Positions 15,905 to 22,441 of a DNA stretch of 22,462 nucleotides are shown one piece after another. Below the pieces are notes generated by a model, which did no database searches, was not told where the DNA came from, and was given only the letters and a program-made list of their open reading frames with translations. The number at the start of each line of letters is the position of its first letter. Position 1 is the first letter of the stretch. A program made the position numbers and the translations under genes. Source of the stretch: Thermacetogenium sp. UBA5472 (GTDB lineage: Bacteria; Bacillota; DSM-12270; Thermacetogeniales; Thermacetogeniaceae); the NCBI GenBank assembly GCA_002426495.1, contig DIQC01000063.1, positions 4,002 through 26,463 of the forward strand, read 5' to 3'.

Positions 15905-16783
15905 TCACTCAATATTTTGCGCCTGCTCCCGCATCTTTTCAATTTCACTCTTGATCTCAACGACAAGAGGGGAAATGACCAGATCGCTTGCTTTGGACCC
16001 AATCGTATTGATTTCCCTGTTCATTTCCTGCATAAGAAATTCAAGCCTTCTTCCTACCGAATCTCCTGTCTGCAGTATTTTTTTCAATTGATCTAAATGG
16101 CTGGCCAGGCGCACAACCTCTTCAGTGATACTGCTCCTTTCAGCGAACAAAACAACTTCATTGGACAATCGTGCTTCATCTATTTCATGTTCCCCCAGGA
16201 GCTGCTGTAGTTTTTCTTGCAGGCGAGTCCTCAACTCCTCCCCCAACTGCGGTTGGCGCTCTTTGATCTCCTGGAGATAATGGTAAATATTATCTCGGCG
16301 AAGCATAAAGTCTTCCTGCAGTTTCTCACCCTCCCGGGTGCGCATCTCTAACAGCTGTTGGAGACAATCACCGAGGGCAGCCTGCACAACCCTCCAAACA
16401 TCATCAAGACTTTCTTTATCTTCCTCTATTACCAGCAAGTCAGGAAACTGGGAAAGGCGAACTAAGTCCAATTGAGGCTCAATATCCATCATTTTGCCCA
16501 TTTCCTTTAGACAATTATAATAGGCAACAACTAATCCCTTGTCAAGCTTGATGTTACGCCTTTTTTCACGCTTATCTTCGATCTTAACAAAGATATCCAG
16601 GTGGCCCCGAGCAACTTTCTCCTCTACCATTTTCTTTATTTTTTCTTCCAGTGGCAGGTAAATCCGAGGCATCCGTATGTTCATTTCACAAAAGCGGTGG
16701 TTCACACTGCGGATCTCCACTGTCGCCTGTAGGCCATTATCTTCATATTCACCTCGTCCAAAACCGGTCATGCTTTTGATCAA
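15905..16783 (-). CDS. yicC: YicC-family endoribonuclease
   Basis: A member of the YicC/YloC RNase family, implicated in RNA turnover (E. coli YicC acts on the small RNA RyhB). The 292 residues begin (M)IKSMTGFGRGEYE and contain EIRSVNHRFCEMNIRMPR, both signature N-terminal segments. A Glu-rich alpha-helical middle follows, then the C-terminal DUF1732 domain ending FLMQEMNREINTIGSKASD and onward. The TTG at 16781-16783 is taken as the start because family members begin MI.SMTG and AGGCGG lies 9 bases upstream. The ATG four codons later has no Shine-Dalgarno. That AGGCGG is buried in a hairpin (see 16790-16818). Confidence 0.93.
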   Translation of the reverse strand: MIKSMTGFGRGEYEDNGLQATVEIRSVNHRFCEMNIRMPRIYLPLEEKIKKMVEEKVARGHLDIFVKIEDKREKRRNIKLDKGLVVAYYNCLKEMGKMMDIEPQLDLVRLSQFPDLLVIEEDKESLDDVWRVVQAALGDCLQQLLEMRTREGEKLQEDFMLRRDNIYHYLQEIKERQPQLGEELRTRLQEKLQQLLGEHEIDEARLSNEVVLFAERSSITEEVVRLASHLDQLKKILQTGDSVGRRLEFLMQEMNREINTIGSKASDLVISPLVVEIKSEIEKMREQAQNIE

Positions 16784-16789
16784 AATTCA

Positions 16790-16818
16790 GGTCCGCCTGG
16801 CAATAGTCAAGGCGGACA
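16790..16818 (-). promoter_or_regulatory. Hairpin covering the yicC ribosome binding site
   Basis: GTCCGCCT at 16791-16798 pairs perfectly with AGGCGGAC at 16810-16817 (8 base pairs, 11-base loop). On the minus-strand transcript the 3' arm is AGGCGGAC, as is clear from reading 16798-16791. This contains the only Shine-Dalgarno-like sequence for the yicC TTG start, 9 bases downstream. There is no T-run after the stem, so a terminator is less likely than translational attenuation or an mRNA processing/stability element. The function is inferred. Confidence 0.4.
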
Positions 16819-16844
16819 TTCACTCCCTTCTCATGACGTTTAGG

Positions 16845-18014
16845 CTAAAAAAACGTCCCAAAAGCTTTCTTCAGCCTGGAAAAGGCCTCTTGCAGCCGCT
16901 CTGTGGGAAGAGTAATAGAGATGCGGAAATAACCCTCTCCATACTTACCATAGCCAGTGCCCGGAGTAATGACAACTGCAGCCTTCTCTAAAACCTGTTC
17001 TGCAAAGTCTGCCGAACTGTACCCCGGAGGCACAGGCACCCACAGATAAATTGTGGCCTGGGGCAGGGAAATATCCCAACCCAGATCCTTCAACCCCTGA
17101 GCAGCAATCTCCCGCCTTTTTTCATAAACGCCTTTTAGTTCTGTAACACAGTCCTGAGGACCATCCAGAGCAGCCATCCCAGCATACTGAACCGCCTGAA
17201 ACACCCCTGAATCCAGATTTGATTTTAATGTGGTTAGAGCACTTACCAGTTCAGCATTGCCAGCTGCCCATCCTATACGCCACCCAGTCATATTATAGGT
17301 CTTAGAGAGGGAATGAAATTCAATTCCCACATCTTTGGCTCCGGGTACCTCAAGGAAACTTGGAGCATGATAATCATCAAAGGTAATTTCAGAATAGGCG
17401 GCATCATGACATACTATAATGTCATAGTTCTTAGCAAACTCAACAACCTCTGCAAAAAACTCTTTGCTGCAAGTTGCACCGGTGGGATTATTGGGGTAGT
17501 TCAGAAACATCATTTTAGCCTTTTTTGCGACATCAGAAGGGATCCCTGTTAGGTCTGGGAGAAAGCCATTCTCCTCTTTTAGAGGCATTAGGTGATTATC
17601 CGCCCCTGCCAGCGATGCTCCGATACCATAGACCGGGTAACCTGGATCAGGAATCAATGCGATATCTCCCTCTTGCAAATAACAAAAAGAAATATGTGCA
17701 ATCCCTTCTTTTGAGCCGATCAGTGTCACAACCTCTGCGGCAGGATCAAGTTCCACTGAGAAACGCCGCTGATACCAGTCAGCAACAGAACGGCGAAAAG
17801 CCAGCATTCCAGCTGATGAAGGGTATTGGTGGTTTTCCGGATTTGCGGCCTGCTCCTGCAGTACCTCTACAATATGCTGCGGTGTAGGTAAATCGGGATC
17901 ACCGATCCCCAAACTGAGCACATCAACATTCTTCTCTTTTAACTCCTCTATCTTCTGCTCGATGCGAGCAAAAAGATAGGGTGGTAATGATGCCAAACGG
18001 TCAGCTACTTTCAT
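16845..18014 (-). CDS. dapL: PLP-dependent aminotransferase, probably LL-diaminopimelate aminotransferase
   Basis: A fold-type I class I/II aminotransferase; it probably converts tetrahydrodipicolinate directly to LL-diaminopimelate for lysine and peptidoglycan. The 389 residues begin MKVADRLASLPPYLFARIEQ. PLP-binding residues are visible: NYPNNPTG (Asn176), CHDAAYSEI (Asp204, Tyr207), SLSKTYNMTG (Schiff-base Lys238) and FRIS (Arg364, substrate carboxylate). The frame extends 24 codons upstream, but that part is translated repeat sequence (RRENRPRV). AAGGGGG lies 6 bases before the ATG at 18012-18014, fixing the start. Adjacent dapF takes the LL-DAP product, which supports the substrate assignment. 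A related aminotransferase with another substrate cannot be excluded. Confidence 0.9.
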   Translation of the reverse strand: MKVADRLASLPPYLFARIEQKIEELKEKNVDVLSLGIGDPDLPTPQHIVEVLQEQAANPENHQYPSSAGMLAFRRSVADWYQRRFSVELDPAAEVVTLIGSKEGIAHISFCYLQEGDIALIPDPGYPVYGIGASLAGADNHLMPLKEENGFLPDLTGIPSDVAKKAKMMFLNYPNNPTGATCSKEFFAEVVEFAKNYDIIVCHDAAYSEITFDDYHAPSFLEVPGAKDVGIEFHSLSKTYNMTGWRIGWAAGNAELVSALTTLKSNLDSGVFQAVQYAGMAALDGPQDCVTELKGVYEKRREIAAQGLKDLGWDISLPQATIYLWVPVPPGYSSADFAEQVLEKAAVVITPGTGYGKYGEGYFRISITLPTERLQEAFSRLKKAFGTFF

Positions 18015-18038
18015 TCTTATCCCCCTTATAAAAATTTC

Positions 18039-18067
18039 TGAGACACGGGGACGGTTCTCGCGTCTCA
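18039..18067. repeat. Dispersed palindromic repeat, copy 1
   Basis: TGAGAC (18039-18044) and GTCTCA (18062-18067) bracket the core GGGGACGGTTCTCGCGTCTC (18047-18066). A 22-base stretch (18046-18067) is identical to 21027-21048. It sits 24 bases upstream of the dapL start and can form a hairpin in either strand. It is a short non-coding REP-like element; no transposase is present in the window. Confidence 0.85.
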
Positions 18068-18144
18068 TGGTGACTGTCACCATCAACCCCAGTTTCTCTA
18101 TTACATCTGTTCCGCACGGTGACTAGCACCATATATAGTCACCG
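18067..18144. repeat. Pair of GGTGAC/GTCACC inverted repeats next to copy 1
   Basis: Two palindromes follow the repeat copy directly. The first, ATGGTGAC-T-GTCACCAT (18067-18083), is a near-perfect cruciform-type dyad with a single central base. The second pairs CGGTGACTA (18117-18125) with TAGTCACCG (18136-18144) around a 10-base loop containing CACCAT. Both share the GGTGAC half-site, and further GGTGAC-like fragments lie between them. They fill the dapL-dapF spacer. They could be part of a composite repeat or operator-like dyads; sequence alone does not decide. Confidence 0.6.
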
Positions 18145-18226
18145 CATGGGACACTAACTATTTCCAAAGACTACCCTTAGTATGTTACAATTTCTCAATA
18201 TCACTTTAAGCCCCAAGGGCAAACAA

Positions 18227-19081
18227 TCAAAAACTGAGAGCAGAGTGCAGCCGCCCTGAAAAAACTTCCTCAGCAGAGCCTGTCATATAAACATGGTTAT
18301 CCTGGCCCCATTCTATAGATAAACTGCCGCCGGGCAGACTAATTTGTACCTTTCTATCGAGCCGTCCGCTCAAGGCACCTCCTACTGCCACAGCACATGC
18401 ACCAGTTCCACAAGCCAAGGTTTCTCCAACCCCCCGTTCCCAAACACGAACCCTCGCCCTGCCCCGGTCTAATACTTCCACAAACTCCACATTAGTTTTC
18501 GCAGGAAAGAGGTTATGGGTTTCCAACTGAGGTCCCAGGATGTGCACAGGAACCTGTTCAAAATCCTGATCTATAAAAAGTATGCAGTGAGGATTGCCCA
18601 TAGAGACAACGGTGATGAGCATTTTTTGTCCGTCAATTTGGATTTCTTCATCAATTACCTTTGCTCCCTGTTCTCCTTTATAAGGAATTAACTCACTCTC
18701 TAAAACAGGTTCGCCCATGTCCACTTTTACTGCCTTTACCTCTCCTTGTCTGATTATCACCTGCGGAACTTTGACCCCTGCTTTGGTCTGTATAGGAAAG
18801 GAAGTCTCCTTCGCCAATCCTCTTGTATAAACATACTTGGCCACACAACGAATAGCATTGCCACACATCTCCGGTTCCGAACCGTCAGGATTAAAGATCC
18901 TCATATTAATTGTACCCTGATCACTGCAATAAACAAAGACAAGGCCATCCCCACCGACGCCAAAATTGCGATGACAAACCTGGCGCACAATGCCAACAAG
19001 TTTTTCTTGCGGTATAGCGTCAGGAGATAATTCCATTAAAATAAAATCGTTTCCTAAACCATGACATTTAGTAAACTCCAT
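18227..19081 (-). CDS. dapF: Diaminopimelate epimerase
   Basis: Converts LL-diaminopimelate to meso-diaminopimelate, the precursor of lysine and of the peptidoglycan cross-link. The 284 residues begin MEFTKCHGLGNDF and carry both catalytic cysteines in their motifs: PEMCGNAIRC (Cys73) and GETLACGTGAC (Cys224), with GVGGDGLVF (41-49) and MGNPHC (161-166). The frame extends 14 codons further upstream, but TAGGGGG lies 6 bases before the ATG at 19079-19081 and family N-termini start there. It is the first gene of the minus-strand run, with dapL 212 bases downstream, and is divergent from rqcH. Confidence 0.97.
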   Translation of the reverse strand: MEFTKCHGLGNDFILMELSPDAIPQEKLVGIVRQVCHRNFGVGGDGLVFVYCSDQGTINMRIFNPDGSEPEMCGNAIRCVAKYVYTRGLAKETSFPIQTKAGVKVPQVIIRQGEVKAVKVDMGEPVLESELIPYKGEQGAKVIDEEIQIDGQKMLITVVSMGNPHCILFIDQDFEQVPVHILGPQLETHNLFPAKTNVEFVEVLDRGRARVRVWERGVGETLACGTGACAVAVGGALSGRLDRKVQISLPGGSLSIEWGQDNHVYMTGSAEEVFSGRLHSALSF

Positions 19082-19129
19082 TAGAATCCCCCTACAGGCC
19101 AAATATTTAAAAATCTCCAACAAACATAT

Positions 19130-19135
19130 ATTATA
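19130..19135 (-). promoter_or_regulatory. Possible -10 element for dapF
   Basis: On the minus strand 19135-19130 reads TATAAT, a perfect sigma-A -10 hexamer, about 50 bases upstream of the dapF ATG. No good -35 lies at 16-18 bases (ATTTCG at 17; TTGAGA is only 11 bases away). The call therefore rests on the -10 box, the AT-rich surroundings and the position at the head of the gene run. Confidence 0.35.
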
Positions 19136-19214
19136 AGATTAACTGATCTCAACGAAATCAGCAAGTGCTAGAAGCTTTGTGATTATGGTTGATCAGAGAT
19201 TGCCGACTGCAATG

Positions 19215-19223
19215 TGATACAAT
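19215..19223 (+). promoter_or_regulatory. Possible extended -10 promoter for rqcH
   Basis: TGATACAAT (19215-19223) is an extended -10 (TGn plus TACAAT), ending 35 bases before the rqcH ATG. No convincing -35 is present at 17 bases, which extended -10 promoters tolerate. A good ribosome site AAAGGAG (19243-19249) follows 9 bases before the start codon. Confidence 0.4.
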
Positions 19224-19258
19224 AAAGATAAAAGCGTTTAATAAAGGAGTATCGGCTG

Positions 19259-21013
19259 ATGTCACCAGATGGAATTACCTTAAACCTGCTCACCGGAGAA
19301 CTACAGACAGTTCTTCTACCCGGGAGGGTAGAGCGGATCTACCAACCAAAAAAACAGGAGATCATCTTAATGATCCGCAGTTCAGGACAAAACCAACGTC
19401 TGCTTCTTTCAGCCAAAGCTGATAGTGCCAGCCTGCACCTTACAACACAGGAAAAGAAGAACCCTCTCTCTCCACCCCAATTCTGTATGGTATTAAGAAA
19501 ATACCTGGAGGGAAGCCGCTTGACCGCAATCAAGCAGGTTGGCCTTGATCGCATTATACAGCTCACTTTTAATCGCCTGGCAGGAAGTGGAGAATTTAAA
19601 GATTTGCTCCTGATCATAGAGATCATGGGCAAACACAGCAATATCATCCTGGTTAACCCAGAGTCAAACCAAATAATCGACGGAATCAGGCGTTATTCCC
19701 ATGCCTTGAGCAGATATCGTGAAGTATTGCCAGGTCGGCCTTACCTGTCTCCGCCTGCACAAAACAAGGTGCATCCCTTGGAACTGAACGAAGACAGATT
19801 TATAGAACTCATACTCAATAATCCTCTGGATATACCTCTGGCCAAGGTTCTTTTTTCAGTCATAGAGGGTCTGGGGCCGGTTCTTGCCCGAGAGATCAGC
19901 GTGCGGGCAGGACTTGATCCCATTTTGCGCCTTGAATACTGTGGAGCGCATGAACTTCAGTCCTTATGGCAGGTGCTGCAGGACACTATTTTTCCCCTGC
20001 TCAGGGGGGAAAACAGTGAGCCCACAATTATTTTTAATGAAAAGGAGCCAACTGCCTGCGCCCCCATCATGCTCACTCAATACCAGGACTTCAGAAATGT
20101 CAGATCTGAGACAGCCAATGAAATGCTTGATCTATTCTACACAGCACAATTGGATCTCAATAAATTTCAACAGATCCGCAATCACCTAACTCATGTAATT
20201 AAGGGTGAATTGAACCACCGCAATAAAAAACTTTTAAACCTGGAACAGGATATGGCAGAAGCCAATGAAGCATTAAAATTGCGCATGTGGGGAGATACAA
20301 TTTTTGCCCACCTGCACCGGATTAAACCTGGTGCTCAGGAGGTGACCCTTCCTAATATTTATGAACCAGAGGGTCCTCACCTGAAAATCAAGCTTTCTCC
20401 GACAATGACGGCTAGCCAGAATGCTCAGAATTTCTTTCGGAAATACAACAAAGCACGAGATTCACTAAATATCATTGAAAAGAATGAACAGAAGACAGCG
20501 GCCGAAATCCGTTACTTAAACAGCATAAAAATTGGACTGGATCACGCTGATGCCCTGTCCGAGCTTGAAGAAATCCAGTCAGAACTCGAAGATGCAGGAT
20601 ATCTGCATACAAAAGAAAAGAAGAAGCAAAAAAAGAAAGCACAAAGAAAGGAAGTCCCCCAGGTAAAACAGGTCATTTCCCAGGATGGCTTCACGATCCT
20701 CATCGGCAAGAATAACAAGCAAAACGACTATCTCACTATGCAGCTCGCCAAGAATGATGACTATTGGCTGCATGTCAAAGATAGCGCGGGTGCCCATGTT
20801 GTAATCAAATGCAGCCCGGGGCAAGATGTGCCCCCCTCGACACTGGAAGAAGCAGCAGGATTAGCCGCCTATTTCAGTGATGGGCGGCTTTCAACCAAAG
20901 TACCGGTAGACTGCACCAAGCGAAAAAATGTCAGCAAACCGGCGGGCGCACAGCTGGGATTTGTTATCTATAAAAATTATGAAACATTTTACGTAGCACC
21001 GAAAGCCCCTTGA
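19259..21013 (+). CDS. rqcH: Ribosome quality control factor RqcH (NFACT family; Rqc2/FbpA homologue)
   Basis: Binds obstructed 50S subunits carrying peptidyl-tRNA and recruits tRNA(Ala) to add C-terminal alanine tails that mark stalled proteins for degradation. The 584 residues show an NFACT-N domain (about 1-180) with the functional DR pair (Asp97-Arg98 in GLDRII) and the EIM motif (Glu121-Ile122-Met123 in IEIMGKHSNIIL). Both are at the same positions as the residues tested in B. subtilis RqcH. Helix-hairpin and coiled-coil regions follow (about 295-350 and 400-455), then a basic linker rich in KKK/KK. The C-terminal NFACT-R domain (about 470-580) contains WLHVKDSAGAHVVIK. The stop codon TGA is the first three bases of repeat copy 2. 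The homologue was first described as a fibronectin-binding protein; that label is probably misleading. Confidence 0.96.
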   Translation: MSPDGITLNLLTGELQTVLLPGRVERIYQPKKQEIILMIRSSGQNQRLLLSAKADSASLHLTTQEKKNPLSPPQFCMVLRKYLEGSRLTAIKQVGLDRIIQLTFNRLAGSGEFKDLLLIIEIMGKHSNIILVNPESNQIIDGIRRYSHALSRYREVLPGRPYLSPPAQNKVHPLELNEDRFIELILNNPLDIPLAKVLFSVIEGLGPVLAREISVRAGLDPILRLEYCGAHELQSLWQVLQDTIFPLLRGENSEPTIIFNEKEPTACAPIMLTQYQDFRNVRSETANEMLDLFYTAQLDLNKFQQIRNHLTHVIKGELNHRNKKLLNLEQDMAEANEALKLRMWGDTIFAHLHRIKPGAQEVTLPNIYEPEGPHLKIKLSPTMTASQNAQNFFRKYNKARDSLNIIEKNEQKTAAEIRYLNSIKIGLDHADALSELEEIQSELEDAGYLHTKEKKKQKKKAQRKEVPQVKQVISQDGFTILIGKNNKQNDYLTMQLAKNDDYWLHVKDSAGAHVVIKCSPGQDVPPSTLEEAAGLAAYFSDGRLSTKVPVDCTKRKNVSKPAGAQLGFVIYKNYETFYVAPKAP

Positions 21014-21059
21014 GACGCGGTGGACGCGGGGACGGTTCTCGCGTCTCACCCGTGTCTCA
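21011..21059. repeat. Dispersed palindromic repeat, copy 2 (also convergent gene boundary)
   Basis: TGAGACGCG (21011-21019) pairs perfectly with CGCGTCTCA (21040-21048), enclosing a loop that includes GGGGACGGTTCTC. A further CGTGTCTCA lies at 21051-21059. The element fills the whole space between the convergent genes rqcH and the MBL-fold gene. Both stop codons lie inside it (TGA at 21011-21013 on plus; TGA at 21059-21057 on minus). It may double as a bidirectional 3'-end hairpin, though it lacks T-runs. Confidence 0.85.
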
Positions 21060-21935
21060 AACCTTATTGACTTGCTTTCCATCTGATGCAAAAATAATGG
21101 TTCCTTCCTGATCCGTTCTGTAAACAATCACGCCGGCATCAGCTAGATGTTCCAGTGTTTCCTGGTGAGGATGACCGTATTTATTTTCAGCACCAACGAG
21201 AATTACTGCATATTCCGGAGTTACCGACTTCAAAAAGGCCGGTGTAGTCGAACTGCTGCTTCCATGGTGACCCACTTTTAGCACATCGGCTCGCAGGTCC
21301 ACACTATTGTCAAGCATTTCTTTCTCAGATATACCCTCCGCATCTCCGGTTAGTAAAAAAGATGTGCTCCCATACTGAATTTTCACTATCGCTGAATAGT
21401 TATTCAGGCTGTCGTAGTCAGTGCCACATGGAGCAATAAAAGTCGCCTGTAGGCCATCCCGATCTAAAATATCCAGTCCCGCACGTGCAGGTATGATTTT
21501 TAATCCCTTTCTTTTGATTGACAGCAACATATCTTCAAAGGTTTTTGTGGTATGGGTTACTTTAGGCATATAAACCTTATTAATATCGAATTCTTTAATT
21601 ACCGCAGCCATACCGCCGATGTGGTCTGCATGGGGATGGGTAGCCACCAGGTAATCAATCTTTTCAACTCCTTGCTTTTTCAAATAAGAGATAACGGGTG
21701 CTCCATTTTCATCCGGCCCCGCATCGACCAGCATCACAGAGTCATTTGGAAACTGAATCAAAATCGAATCCCCCTGCCCAACATCAAGGAAATGGACTGT
21801 TAATTGGTCAGATCCATTGCTGGAGGAGACAGTATTTTCGCTCAGATCAAAAAGTCCGGCAGCTCCCGAAATCGCTAATACAACTACCAACAATAAATAA
21901 ATAATATTGCGTTTTTTACTCTTCGAAAAGTTCAT
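21057..21935 (-). CDS. ComEC/Rec2-like metallo-beta-lactamase-fold hydrolase, membrane-anchored or secreted
   Basis: A stand-alone MBL-fold protein similar to the C-terminal hydrolase domain of the DNA-uptake protein ComEC, but lacking its membrane channel. In the 292 residues: a basic N-terminus (KSKKRN) and one hydrophobic segment (about 11-27, signal peptide or anchor), then the MBL domain with VHFLDVGQGDSILI (47-60), THPHADHIGG (99-108; His100, His102, Asp104, His105), LTGDAE (Asp198), KVGHHGSSSST (His223/His224) and YGHPH (253-257). All metal-site motifs are intact, so it should be an active hydrolase outside the membrane; a nuclease role is plausible but unproven. It overlaps the DUF3006 gene by 20 bases. 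Its stop codon comes from repeat copy 2. Confidence 0.9.
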   Translation of the reverse strand: MNFSKSKKRNIIYLLLVVVLAISGAAGLFDLSENTVSSSNGSDQLTVHFLDVGQGDSILIQFPNDSVMLVDAGPDENGAPVISYLKKQGVEKIDYLVATHPHADHIGGMAAVIKEFDINKVYMPKVTHTTKTFEDMLLSIKRKGLKIIPARAGLDILDRDGLQATFIAPCGTDYDSLNNYSAIVKIQYGSTSFLLTGDAEGISEKEMLDNSVDLRADVLKVGHHGSSSSTTPAFLKSVTPEYAVILVGAENKYGHPHQETLEHLADAGVIVYRTDQEGTIIFASDGKQVNKV

Positions 21936-22125
21936 CTGCTAATTGCTCCACCCTTTTCTTTCTATCCTTTGTGGCTTCCTCATCAACAATAATAGCTATC
22001 TTGACTACATCCCCTTCTTTCAACTGTTGAGGAAACAGAGCTTTAGGAATATTAAAAGTCCCTCCCTCAAATTCGACCACTGCCCAATCTCCCTCGAAAC
22101 GGTCAACGATTAATATGGCAATCAC
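21916..22125 (-). CDS. DUF3006 family small protein
   Basis: A 69-residue acidic protein with the DUF3006 layout: an N-terminal LIVDRFEGDWAVVEFEGG beta segment, an IPKALFP turn, a KEGDVVKI segment and a charged C-terminal helix (DRKKRVEQLADELFEE). Family members are often encoded next to secreted MBL-fold proteins, as here, where the 3' end overlaps the start of the MBL gene by 20 bases. The function is unknown. The only standard start codon is GTG at 22123-22125, because an in-frame TAG lies three codons upstream. However, AGGA abuts that GTG with no spacing, so the exact start is uncertain. Confidence 0.82.
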   Translation of the reverse strand: MIAILIVDRFEGDWAVVEFEGGTFNIPKALFPQQLKEGDVVKIAIIVDEEATKDRKKRVEQLADELFEE

Positions 22126-22307
22126 TCCTATCTAAACCAACTACAGTTTATTTTATCATAGACCTTATTTACAGTTGGCGATATTTTTTGGATTACTTTG
22201 GATCACTTGATAAAGCAAAACGATAATGCAATCTGGCAGAGATACATGCTGCAAATTCTTAAATTCTACCTTCCCCAAATAAAAAACGACCACTGAGCCC
22301 TGAATAT

Positions 22308-22350
22308 AAAAAAAGCAATTTCCGTAAATGGGAATTGCTTTTTTTATTTT
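22308..22350. terminator. Strong bidirectional intrinsic terminator
   Basis: The 5' arm 22308-22323 (seven A, then GCAATTTCC) pairs with 22330-22345 (GGGAATTGC, then seven T) over 16 base pairs with one G-T wobble and a 6-base loop (GTAAAT). T-runs follow the stem on both strands (TTTTTTT-ATTTT on plus; the A-run becomes T on minus). No plus-strand gene ends just before it within the window, so it most likely ends a minus-strand gene lying beyond the right edge. Confidence 0.8.
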
Positions 22351-22368
22351 AAGCTGTCAAATGTAAGT

Positions 22369-22417
22369 AAGACACGAGTGAGACAAGAGAACCGTCTCCG
22401 CGCCTCACCGCGTCTCA
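22369..22417. repeat. Dispersed palindromic repeat, copy 3 (inverted orientation)
   Basis: The reverse complement aligns along its length with copy 2: both begin TGAGACGCGGTG, contain GACGGTTCTC, and end with GTCTCA followed by a second GTGTCT segment. A few substitutions and a one-base length difference separate them. The outer arms TGAGAC (22379-22384) and GTCTCA (22412-22417) are retained. Its orientation is opposite to copies 1 and 2. It lies 24 bases beyond the terminator hairpin. Confidence 0.8.
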
Positions 22418-22441
22418 TTTTATCGAGCAACAACCAACGAC

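Noticed and set aside
18039..18144. CRISPR-like array from the repeated palindromes
   Set aside because: Repeats are not regularly spaced, differ in arm sequence, and no spacers or cas genes are present.
18205..18226. Terminator after dapF at the CCCCAAGGG palindrome
   Set aside because: The dyad would leave only a 2-base loop and no T-run follows on the minus strand.
19082..19123. Extended dapF start (14 extra residues)
   Set aside because: TAGGGGG sits directly before the ATG at 19081, where family members start.
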